Source of the DNA: an uncultured Pseudomonadota bacterium | Lineage (GTDB): Bacteria > Pseudomonadota > Alphaproteobacteria > Rs-D84 | Direction: 5' to 3' | Length of the DNA: 11,682 nt | Assembly (NCBI GenBank): GCA_947169505.1 | Contig: CAMVPZ010000022.1 | Coordinates: 1 to 11,682, forward strand | Shown here: piece after piece, positions 5,357-11,682 of the stretch | How the letters are laid out: each line of letters starts with the position of its first letter | Numbering within the stretch: position 1 is the stretch's first letter | Notes under the pieces: generated by a model | Database searches by the model: none | Told to the model about the DNA's origin: nothing | Seen by the model: the letters and a program-made list of their open reading frames with translations, nothing else | Program-made: the position numbers and the translations under genes

Positions 5357-7411
5357 TTATTCGTGGTCGCCACATTTGCATTGACAATCGTTGTTGTTCG
5401 CCGCAATTTCAGCATCACATTTCGGACAGAAATCGTGACGCCCTGGCAAATATCCGTGTTTTGGACAAATCGAAAATGTTGGTGTCAATGTCATATATGG
5501 CACTTTGTAGTTTTCAAATATTGTCCGGACAATCTTTTCAGCCGCTTCACCGCTTGATACCGGTTCACCCATATAAAGGTGCAACATTGTTCCACCGGTA
5601 TATTTACGTTGTAAATCTTCTTGGTGTTCCAATGCGACAAATGGATCATCTGTGAAATACACAGGCAATTGTGTTGAATTTGTATAATATGGCGCATCTT
5701 CTGTTCCAGCCGTTAAAATATCAGGATAATTCTTTTTATCTGTTTTTGCGAAACGATATGCACATCCTTCGGCCGGGGTTGCTTCCAAATTATACAGATT
5801 TCCGGTTTTTTCTTGGTAATCTGCCAAATTAGTTCTTATGAAATCCATCACTTCTAATACAAGGTTTTTACCAAATACGGTCGCAATATTATCATTACCG
5901 TTTGTAAAGTTCATAACCATTTCATTGGCACCATTTACACCAATTGTTGAAAAATGATGATTCCAATTACCCAAATAACGTTTTGTAAATGGATATAATC
6001 CACGGTCCAAATTCTTGGAAATAATTTTACGTTTGATTTCCAAAGAATCACGTGCCAAATCCAATAAGCGTTTTAATTCACGCAATAAACCTTCACGGTC
6101 GCCCTTATGCAAATAGCCCAAACGTGCCAAATTAATTGTCACAACACCGATAGAACCAGTTTTTTCAGCAGAACCAAACAAACCACCACCACGTTTCAAT
6201 AATTCACGCACATCAAGACGTAATCTGCAACACATAGAGCGCACATCCGTTGGGTTCAAATCGCTGTTCAAGAAATTTTGGAAATTTGGTATTCCATATT
6301 TCGCAGCCAAATCAAACAAAGGCTTTACATTTGGGTGTTCCCATGGAAAATCGTCTGTGATATTATATGTTGGAATTGGGAAAGTAAATGGACGTCCCAG
6401 GGCGTCACCTTCGGTCATAACCTCTATGAACGCTTTGTTAATCATATCCATTTCAGGTTGCAAATCGCCATAGGTGAAATCAACCATTTTTTTGCCAACA
6501 AATGGACGTTGTTCACGCAAATCTTTTGGACAAGTCCAATCGAAAGTAAAGTTAATAAATGGTGTCTGGGTTCCCCAACGACATGGCACAGAACAATTAA
6601 ACACCAATGTTTGCATTGCGTTTTTAACATCTGCATACGATAAATTATCCAAACGAACATACGGCGCAAGATAAGTATCAACAGATGACAATGCCTGGGC
6701 CCCAGCAAATTCATTTTGCAAAGTCCCCAAGAAATTCACCATATGAGATACAGCCGTTGCCATATGTTTTGCCGGTTTACATTGTAAATATCCCGGAACA
6801 CCGTTGAATCCTTCATATAACAATTCACGCAAAGACCAACCCGCACAATAACCTGTCAACCAACCCAAATCATGAATATGGAAAGCCGCCGCTTTGTGTG
6901 CTTCGGCAACTTCTTTGGGATAAATACTTAACCAATATTCCGCAGTCATACGTTCAGAAGAACGCAAAATAAGTCCACCAATAGAATAACCAATATTTGC
7001 GTTTTCTTTGACACGCCAATCTGCTTCGGATACATAGTCACCAATCACAGAAACCGCATCAACCAAATTTCCACGTGTTTCTGCACGTTTTTGACGATAA
7101 ACAATATAAGATTCCGCCGTTTTATATGCATGCGCATCCATCAAAGTTTGAACAACAACATCTTGGATGCTTTCCACATCTGGAACAGAATCTGGATATT
7201 TTTTATCCAATCTTTTCAAAACATCTTGGGTGATTTTAACGATATCAGCATCAGAAATTTCCATGGTCACAGCCACAGCCGCCTTAATCGCATCGAAAAT
7301 CTTTTTAACGTCAAATGGCACAATTTCGCCAGAACGTTTTTTAATAGAAGACAGAGAACACGTCAGTGTTGATATAACTTGGATTTTTACTTCATTTGTT
7401 TCGTTTGCCAT
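5357..7411 (-). CDS. nrdD: anaerobic ribonucleoside-triphosphate reductase, large chain without glycyl-radical tail
   Basis: Class III reductase makes deoxynucleotides from NTPs in the absence of oxygen. I choose ATG 7411 (684 aa): AAGGGG lies 6 nt upstream, and a longer ORF start at 7474 lies inside the operator. Residues ~15-110 form one ATP-cone (allosteric dATP/ATP site: KKRSGEIVPFDVKKI, then AYKTAESYIVYRQKR). The 10-stranded barrel follows, with MCCRLRLD at 393-400 holding the probable thiyl cysteine and NLEATPAEG at 541-549. The C-terminus has a zinc site: CPKH at 649-652 and CPKC at 662-665. It ends with a Cys-rich CQCKCGDHE at 676-684. Usual family members continue after the zinc site into the R-x-x-G-Y glycyl-radical loop. 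Here the chain stops, and that loop is encoded by the next ORF. Confidence 0.96.
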   Translation of the reverse strand: MANETNEVKIQVISTLTCSLSSIKKRSGEIVPFDVKKIFDAIKAAVAVTMEISDADIVKITQDVLKRLDKKYPDSVPDVESIQDVVVQTLMDAHAYKTAESYIVYRQKRAETRGNLVDAVSVIGDYVSEADWRVKENANIGYSIGGLILRSSERMTAEYWLSIYPKEVAEAHKAAAFHIHDLGWLTGYCAGWSLRELLYEGFNGVPGYLQCKPAKHMATAVSHMVNFLGTLQNEFAGAQALSSVDTYLAPYVRLDNLSYADVKNAMQTLVFNCSVPCRWGTQTPFINFTFDWTCPKDLREQRPFVGKKMVDFTYGDLQPEMDMINKAFIEVMTEGDALGRPFTFPIPTYNITDDFPWEHPNVKPLFDLAAKYGIPNFQNFLNSDLNPTDVRSMCCRLRLDVRELLKRGGGLFGSAEKTGSIGVVTINLARLGYLHKGDREGLLRELKRLLDLARDSLEIKRKIISKNLDRGLYPFTKRYLGNWNHHFSTIGVNGANEMVMNFTNGNDNIATVFGKNLVLEVMDFIRTNLADYQEKTGNLYNLEATPAEGCAYRFAKTDKKNYPDILTAGTEDAPYYTNSTQLPVYFTDDPFVALEHQEDLQRKYTGGTMLHLYMGEPVSSGEAAEKIVRTIFENYKVPYMTLTPTFSICPKHGYLPGRHDFCPKCDAEIAANNNDCQCKCGDHE

Positions 7412-7437
7412 ATTTAACCCCTTAAAATTGACAAAAA

Positions 7438-7453
7438 ATACTATATATTGTGT
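7438..7453. promoter_or_regulatory. NrdR box 1 (nrdD operator)
   Basis: ATACTATATATTGTGT matches the NrdR consensus acaCwATATATwGtgt at 15 of 16 positions. NrdR represses ribonucleotide reductase genes when dATP is high. The box lies 27 bp before the nrdD start and would cover a minus-strand -10 candidate (TATAGT, 7445-7440). Confidence 0.8.
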
Positions 7454-7470
7454 CTCTTTGCTCCCTTGAA

Positions 7471-7486
7471 ACACAATATACAGTAT
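7471..7486. promoter_or_regulatory. NrdR box 2 (nrdD operator)
   Basis: ACACAATATACAGTAT matches the NrdR consensus with two mismatches. Its centre is 33 bp (about three helical turns) from box 1, close to the paired spacing known for NrdR operators. The two boxes together form a 17-position inverted repeat (7437-7453 and 7471-7487) with one mismatch. Confidence 0.75.
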
Positions 7487-7506
7487 TTAGATAAAAATCT
7501 CATCAC

Positions 7507-7533
7507 AAAAAAATGAATTTTTTTTATTTTTTT
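7507..7533. repeat. 27-bp A7/T8/T7 element, copy 1
   Basis: Seven A, a short TGA-type junction, eight T, one A and seven T. 25 of 27 positions are identical to 10177-10203. It lies upstream of the nrdD operator. Such A-tract runs bend DNA and may raise transcription or bind nucleoid proteins, but no function is shown. Confidence 0.5.
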
Positions 7534-7600
7534 ACTTGCATTTAAAAAAGTAGAGTTTTCTGCACCTTTGGGATGATTTTCACAAAGCCGATTCGTGCTA

Positions 7601-7633
7601 TTTTGTACACCAAAGGTGTTTTTGTGTACAAAA
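7601..7633. repeat. nested inverted repeat with two alternative stems
   Basis: TTTTGTACAC (7601-7610) pairs perfectly with GTGTACAAAA (7624-7633). Alternatively, ACACC (7608-7612) pairs with GGTGT (7615-7619) and is followed by TTTTT. The two folds exclude one another, like an antiterminator and a weak terminator. No gene clearly follows on the + strand. Confidence 0.45.
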
Positions 7634-7738
7634 ACATCAAAAAACACGATTCGAAACACTATAAAAAATCAAAATATAGATTATTTTTTATCGATTCGAA
7701 TCAAGATATTGATTTTTTTATTAAAAAAGAAGAACTTT

Positions 7739-7806
7739 CGGGGATGGCGGGACGACCCAAACAAAAAAATCGAATCGTTAACGTTTTGCGAAAGCCACCA
7801 TCCCCG
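7739..7806. other. long stem enclosing ~50 nt: possible structured RNA or element
   Basis: CGGGGATGG (7739-7747) pairs with CCATCCCCG (7798-7806), nine perfect pairs. After one C/A mismatch, GG/CC (7749-7750 with 7795-7796) extends it. The stem is far richer in G+C than the surrounding AT-rich DNA. The region 7487-7870 has ORFs of up to 112 codons, but none has a good ribosome site or protein-like composition. I see no known RNA family in it. Confidence 0.35.
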
Positions 7807-7870
7807 GATATATTCTCTCTTCTCTGCTTTCGCATGCTTTCATTTTACCACAATAAAAAAGATTTTGCAA

Positions 7871-7900
7871 AAAGAAATGCCCATGTGGGCATTTTCTTAA
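7871..7900. terminator. bidirectional terminator downstream of the DUF378 gene
   Basis: AAATGCCC (7875-7882) pairs with GGGCATTT (7887-7894) around ATGT. Reading the minus strand, TTTCTTTTTG follows, so it probably ends the 7924-8154 transcript. On the + strand TTTTCTT follows, so it could also end an RNA made from the 7487-7870 region. Confidence 0.75.
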
Positions 7901-7923
7901 AAAACGAATAAAAAAGTCTTTGA

Positions 7924-8154
7924 TTAATTACGACCACGACGTTCATATTCGCACGTTGGTTTATCGCCAAAAATCCAGATAATTAACCAGATTAAAGCTG
8001 CAACACCAATAAGAGCATAGAAAAACCGTGACAACCAAGTCATTGGACCAAAAAGCCATGCGATTATATCGAAACTGAAAAAGCCGACCAGCCCCCAGTT
8101 CAATGCCCCAATCAAAGACAAAGGTTTTAAAACATAATGTGTAAATGCACCCAT
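7924..8154 (-). CDS. DUF378-type small inner-membrane protein (76 aa)
   Basis: The protein has two hydrophobic helices, about residues 10-36 and 40-63. The first carries L-x-x-I-G-A-L-N-W-G-L-V-G-F-F, the hallmark of the DUF378 (YuzA-like) family. The second starts LSRFFYALIGVAAL. The short C-terminal tail (KPTCEYERRGRN) is basic. The start has AGGAG 6 nt upstream, and a TATAAT at 8210-8205 (minus strand) is a possible -10. The family is widespread and of unknown function. It stands alone between its own terminator and the large surface-protein gene, so context gives no clue to its role. Confidence 0.9.
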   Translation of the reverse strand: MGAFTHYVLKPLSLIGALNWGLVGFFSFDIIAWLFGPMTWLSRFFYALIGVAALIWLIIWIFGDKPTCEYERRGRN

Positions 8155-8264
8155 TTTTTTCTCCTGTGGTTAAAAATTTATGTTCAGTCATTCAAGACAA
8201 ACATATTATAACCAAAAAACAACGTGCATTCCGCAGGAACGATTTCCGCTGGTCTTTTCTTATC

Positions 8265-8304
8265 ATAAAAAAAAACAGCCAATTGCTTGGCTGTTCTTTT
8301 TTGT
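8265..8304. terminator. terminator of the InlB-repeat protein gene (bidirectional shape)
   Basis: AACAGCCAA (8274-8282) pairs with TTGGCTGTT (8287-8295) around TTGC, nine perfect pairs. On the minus strand a run of T follows, so it ends the transcript of the 8323-10008 gene. T residues also follow on the + strand. Confidence 0.88.
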
Positions 8305-8322
8305 TCAATACAACATTCAGGT

Positions 8323-10008
8323 TTAGTTGTTACTAGACGTACTTCTGACTGTCCAACCATTAAATGTATAACCATTCTTTTCTGGTTGTGCTGGCAAATT
8401 AAGAGTACCGTCATAAGTACAACTGCCTGCATTACTGCCTGATGGTAACGTAATCGCCGTTCCATTGTTTGCAGAACTATCATTATACCATGTAAGGTTA
8501 ATGGTGTTGGCTTCCCATACTGCGCTACAAACTGTATTACCGGCAACTGTATAAGTTCCACCAGCCGAGGTTATACTGTTTGTACAACTCCATTCTTTGA
8601 AGTGATAACCATCCAGCTTACATTGTGCAGCCGTTGGTACAGTGCTTGTGAATGCTGCATATGTTGCATCATACGTAACACTTATAGCTGAAATAGCTGT
8701 TCCGCTGACTATATTCGTACTTGCACCACTTGGTTTCGTACCACAATTAAATGTGATTTGATAATTTTTTGGTGTCCATGTAGCCGTCAAAGTTGAATCA
8801 CCTGCAACCTTGTATGGGTCGATTGTTGCGCCATTAGCATATGATGTGTTTGCTGTTGCTCCTGTTTCCAAATTGACCGTCGATGTCCATCCAGCAAAAT
8901 CATATCCAGGAATAGAGAACGCATTTGAACGCAACGTTACAGATGAATCATATGTCGCACTTGTATTCGACATTGTACCACTAAAACCAGTTGTTCTGGC
9001 GCCGGCTGTACCAGTTGCATACGATATATTATATTTATTTGCTGTATATGCAGCATATACTGATAAACCAGATGTACGTGTCCATGGGGTTTCAGACGCA
9101 CCCGGGAAGTTTGGTTCGGTCTCACCAGTTTCTGTATTCCACCCGGTAAATGTATAACCAGCATCAACAGTGATAGCAGACCTAGCCGCCGCAGGGACAG
9201 TATAATTCGCATCATACGTTGCACCATTGGTATGTATATAAGAACCCGAACCATGTGCACCGGCATTATATGTCACGGTAAAAGTATCAGGTGCAAATTG
9301 TGCGGTCAATGTCAAAGGTCCGTCAATCGTGTATGGGGTAATTGTCTGGGTTTCTGTATAACCATTCGCAGGGGCAGAATAGCCAACATCCGTACTGGAA
9401 CCTGTCCACTTTACAAAATGATAACCTGTATCTGGTGTGACACCGGATTGTCCAGAACCTGTTCCCATACCTTTGATTGTATAATTTGTATCAAATGTTG
9501 CACCGTTTGTATCTGTAGAAGAACCACTACCATGTGTACCCGCAGCATAACTTACAGTATACGTATTTGCCGCCCATTGTGCGGTTAATGTTGGACTGCC
9601 CTCATATCCATAGCCCGTAAGTGTTGCACCATTGTTGTAATTTGTTGACGAAGAAGCACCTGTTTCAAGGTTAACAGGTGAACTCCAATGATCAAAATGG
9701 TAACCACGTGCGCTGAATCCATTTGAAGTCAAAGTTATACTGGTATCATCAAATGTGACAGGCGACACAGAAGCCGTTGAACCAGTAATATAGTTCGCAT
9801 CAGTATGACTGCCAGCCTGACCTTTTGCAAAATTAATTGCATAGTTAACAGCAGTCCATTTTGCTTCATAGTTAACTGGTCCTGTATATGAATCCAAATA
9901 TGTGTACGTACAGTCTGCACCTGTACCAGCTGGTGTAATATCAGTTGCTGCAAAAGCTGGGCAAGCCATACATAATATTATACCTGAGGTTAAAAATAGT
10001 TTTTTCAT
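8323..10008 (-). CDS. secreted protein with InlB-type (Listeria-Bacteroides) repeats
   Basis: 561 aa. An N-terminal signal peptide (MKKLFLTSGIILCMACPAFA) has a likely signal-peptidase-I site after residue 20; the cysteines do not form a lipobox. The rest is built of repeats of ~75-100 residues. Each has an opening Y-x-I/V-x-Y/F strand, a Gly/Ser/Thr-rich stretch, a GYxFxxW motif and a closing LTAQW/F strand. GYxFxxW occurs at about 102, 195, 284, 368, 467 and 546, so there are six units. This matches the beta-grasp InlB B-repeat (Flg_new / List_Bact_rpt) fold of surface proteins. Units 1 and 4 share VNLETGA, suggesting internal duplication. There is no sortase motif, membrane anchor or autotransporter barrel; the chain ends abruptly RSTSSNN. 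Start: GGGAGAG lies about 5 nt upstream. A role in adhesion or host contact is inference. Confidence 0.88.
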   Translation of the reverse strand: MKKLFLTSGIILCMACPAFAATDITPAGTGADCTYTYLDSYTGPVNYEAKWTAVNYAINFAKGQAGSHTDANYITGSTASVSPVTFDDTSITLTSNGFSARGYHFDHWSSPVNLETGASSSTNYNNGATLTGYGYEGSPTLTAQWAANTYTVSYAAGTHGSGSSTDTNGATFDTNYTIKGMGTGSGQSGVTPDTGYHFVKWTGSSTDVGYSAPANGYTETQTITPYTIDGPLTLTAQFAPDTFTVTYNAGAHGSGSYIHTNGATYDANYTVPAAARSAITVDAGYTFTGWNTETGETEPNFPGASETPWTRTSGLSVYAAYTANKYNISYATGTAGARTTGFSGTMSNTSATYDSSVTLRSNAFSIPGYDFAGWTSTVNLETGATANTSYANGATIDPYKVAGDSTLTATWTPKNYQITFNCGTKPSGASTNIVSGTAISAISVTYDATYAAFTSTVPTAAQCKLDGYHFKEWSCTNSITSAGGTYTVAGNTVCSAVWEANTINLTWYNDSSANNGTAITLPSGSNAGSCTYDGTLNLPAQPEKNGYTFNGWTVRSTSSNN

Positions 10009-10037
10009 AAGGTCTCTCCCTCTTTATCTCTGTATGC

Positions 10038-10046
10038 ATTATACCA
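10038..10046 (-). promoter_or_regulatory. extended -10 promoter of the InlB-repeat gene
   Basis: On the minus strand TGGTATAAT (10046-10038) has the TGn extension and a perfect TATAAT, 30 bp before the start codon. The -35 position is a T-run with no good match. Confidence 0.55.
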
Positions 10047-10069
10047 CAAATCGGGCATAAAAAAAAGAC

Positions 10070-10220
10070 CCCGCAAAGGCCAAAAATGCAAATTTTTTTC
10101 AAAAAACGTAAAAAAAACACTTGATTTTTTTAAAAAAATTTTAAAAACCGCAGAAATCCGGGATTTTTTTCGACATAAAAAAATTGATTTTTTTTATTTT
10201 TTTGCTAAGTCGATTTTTTA
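10070..10220. other. AT-rich, A/T-tract region with no gene
   Basis: The 317-bp gap 10009-10325 holds the InlB-gene promoter at its left end and the ppdK terminator at its right end. Between them are many runs of 5-9 A or T, a short AAATC-CGG-GATTT hairpin near 10155-10170, and copy 2 of the 27-bp element. I see no coding region or RNA gene. The A-tracts may produce intrinsic DNA curvature. Confidence 0.5.
10177..10203. repeat. 27-bp A7/T8/T7 element, copy 2
   Basis: Same orientation as the copy at 7507-7533, with 25 of 27 identical positions. Low complexity makes chance similarity more likely than for a mixed sequence. Confidence 0.5.
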
Positions 10221-10282
10221 GTGATTCGTTTTTATATGATTTGTTTCATTATTCTTACCTGCCCCTTACCCTGTGCAATATT

Positions 10283-10313
10283 AAAAAATCCCCCAAAATG
10301 GGGGATTTTTTTT
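10283..10313. terminator. ppdK terminator
   Basis: AAAAAATCCCCC (10283-10294) pairs perfectly with GGGGGATTTTTT (10300-10311) around AAAAT. It lies 13 bp after the ppdK stop codon. The A- and T-runs make it work in both directions. Confidence 0.9.
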
Positions 10314-10325
10314 AAAACCCAAACT

Positions 10326-11682
10326 TTATTTTTTACGTGGGTATTTAACCGCAGCCTGGGCCGCCGCAAGGCGTGCAATTGGCACACGGAACGGACTGCA
10401 AGATACAGAATCAAATCCACATTGATGGAAGAATTGGATTGATTCTGGATCACCACCATGTTCACCGCACACACCCAAATGTATATTTTTACCTTTGGTA
10501 TTACGTGCTTTTGAAACAGCATCTTTGATTAACAAACCGACCCCCAATTGATCAACAGATGCAAATGGGTCTGCAACATAAACGCCACGCATACGGTATT
10601 CGTCTAAGATTTTACCAGTATCATCACGTGACATTCCCAATGTAGTTTGTGTTAAATCGTTTGTTCCAAATTCAAAGAATTCACAAGATTCTGCGATTTC
10701 ATTCGCCAACAAGGCCGCACGTGGCAATTCAATCATTGAACCAACATGATATTCAATTGATTCACCAGTTTCTGCAAACAATGCATTGGCTGTTGCATCA
10801 ATCACAGATTTAACGATATCAACTTCTTTCTTGGATCCAACCAATGGAACTTCGATTTCTGGATGAACATTGACACCCATCTTTTTGCATTCAATTGCAG
10901 CAGACAAAATCGCACGTGTTTGCATTTCACAAATTTCAGGGTAAGTTATCGCCAAACGGCAACCACGATGTCCCAACATAGGATTTTGTTCTTTTAATGC
11001 TTCACTTCTGGCCTTTACGAATTCAATATCTTTGCCAATATGTGCGGCCAATTCTGCCATATCTTCTTCGGTATGTGGCAAGAATTCATGTAGTGGTGGG
11101 TCAATCAAACGAATTGTGACTGGCAAACCATCCATGATTTTGAACAATTCGATAAAATCAGCCTTTTGATATGGCAACAATTTGTCCAATGCAGCACGTC
11201 TGCCGGCTTCATCATCTGCCAATATCATTTCACGCATATCTTGGATTCTGGATGGATCAAAGAACATATGTTCTGTACGAGCCAAACCGATACCTTCGGC
11301 ACCGAAATCACGAGCCTGTTTTGCATCTTTTGGTGTTTCAGCATTTGCTTTCACAGTCAAATCTTTGATTTCATCAACCCATTTCATTAACGTGCCAAAA
11401 TTACCAGTTAATTCCACAGATACTGTTGGAATTGCACCTTCGATAATTTGACCTTTGGCACCATCAATAGAAACCCAATCACCTTCGTGAATAACCACAC
11501 CAGATGTTGTTTTCATAGTTTTTGCTTCATAATCAATTTTGATGTCTGGTGAACCAGAAACACATGGTGTTCCCATACCACGAGCAACCACAGCTGCGTG
11601 AGAAGTCATTCCACCACGAGCGGTAATAACACCCTGGGCCGCATTCATACCAGCAATATCTTCCGGGGATGTTTCAACACGG
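10326..11682 (-). CDS. ppdK: pyruvate phosphate dikinase, C-terminal half (5' end beyond right edge)
   Basis: PPDK interconverts pyruvate + ATP + Pi and PEP + AMP + PPi; anaerobes often use it in PPi-linked glycolysis. 451 residues are visible, open to the window edge. The ATG at 11648 is internal, because matching family sequence (RVETSPEDIAGM) precedes it. Residue 28 of the visible part is the phospho-carrier histidine in GGMTSHAAVVARG. The TIM-barrel PEP/pyruvate domain follows: RLIDPPLHEFLPH, GHRGCRLAITYPEI, FGTNDLTQTTLG (metal and substrate ligands). Then comes CGEHGGDPESIQFF and, near the end, the SCSPFRVPIARLAAAQAA signature with the catalytic Cys in CGEHGG. The protein ends KYPRKK. 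The full-length family is ~880-900 aa, so about half is missing. A strong terminator follows. Confidence 0.97.
   Translation of the reverse strand, partial: RVETSPEDIAGMNAAQGVITARGGMTSHAAVVARGMGTPCVSGSPDIKIDYEAKTMKTTSGVVIHEGDWVSIDGAKGQIIEGAIPTVSVELTGNFGTLMKWVDEIKDLTVKANAETPKDAKQARDFGAEGIGLARTEHMFFDPSRIQDMREMILADDEAGRRAALDKLLPYQKADFIELFKIMDGLPVTIRLIDPPLHEFLPHTEEDMAELAAHIGKDIEFVKARSEALKEQNPMLGHRGCRLAITYPEICEMQTRAILSAAIECKKMGVNVHPEIEVPLVGSKKEVDIVKSVIDATANALFAETGESIEYHVGSMIELPRAALLANEIAESCEFFEFGTNDLTQTTLGMSRDDTGKILDEYRMRGVYVADPFASVDQLGVGLLIKDAVSKARNTKGKNIHLGVCGEHGGDPESIQFFHQCGFDSVSCSPFRVPIARLAAAQAAVKYPRKK

Noticed and set aside
7412..7474. Longer nrdD start at 7474
   Set aside because: The added 21 residues would be encoded inside the NrdR operator; the ATG at 7411 has AAGGGG at the right distance and matches the usual family start.
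7573..7911. 112-codon plus-strand ORF (with an overlapping 101-codon ORF in another frame)
   Set aside because: No ribosome site, two overlapping frames equally open, sequence crosses the inverted repeats and ends inside the terminator. A short MAGRPKQK segment looks like an AT-hook but is not enough.
1..11682. CRISPR array, insertion sequence, toxin-antitoxin or defence system
   Set aside because: No regularly spaced direct repeats, transposase, or paired small toxin/antitoxin genes were found on either strand.

Overview
The window looks like a low-GC bacterial chromosome with strong Shine-Dalgarno sites and ordinary -35/-10 promoters. L28 has the long alphaproteobacterial form (GGLDA near its middle), and the clpB promoter fits the alphaproteobacterial RpoH consensus. 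A class III (oxygen-sensitive) ribonucleotide reductase and pyruvate phosphate dikinase point to anaerobic life. A host-associated (gut-type) anaerobic alphaproteobacterium is my best inference; the taxonomy is not proven by the sequence.

Layout. 1-617 (-): 5' part of an MscS-type mechanosensitive channel, running off the left edge. 751-1278 (+): unrecognised 175-residue protein. 1301-3358 (-): ClpB disaggregase naturally lacking its N-terminal domain; it shares a bidirectional terminator with the preceding gene and has an RpoH-like promoter and a leader hairpin. 3665-4048 (+): ribosomal protein L28 with a Lys/Ala-rich tail, followed 20 bp later by tRNA-Leu(CAA) and a terminator. 4135-4435: a tandem partial copy of the tRNA 3' end plus terminator, and inverted tRNA-like fragments that run into the 3' end of nrdG. 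4419-7411 (-): anaerobic ribonucleotide reductase operon of three genes: nrdD (684 aa), a 59-aa ORF carrying the glycyl-radical motif, and nrdG. Two NrdR boxes lie upstream. 7487-7923: no convincing gene, but several inverted repeats. 7924-8154 (-): small DUF378-type membrane protein. 8323-10008 (-): secreted protein built of InlB/Listeria-Bacteroides-type repeats. 10009-10325: AT-rich, no gene. 10326-11682 (-): C-terminal half of pyruvate phosphate dikinase, running off the right edge.

The main unusual point is the anaerobic reductase. The large NrdD chain ends just after its zinc site and contains no glycyl-radical motif. That motif (R-S-M-G-Y) sits in a separate 59-aa ORF with its own strong ribosome binding site, in another reading frame, between nrdD and nrdG. 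So the catalytic subunit appears to be split, with the radical-bearing tail supplied in trans, somewhat as YfiD/GrcA does for pyruvate formate-lyase. NrdG would then install the radical on the small protein. The tandem NrdR boxes fit dATP/ATP-responsive repression of the whole operon.
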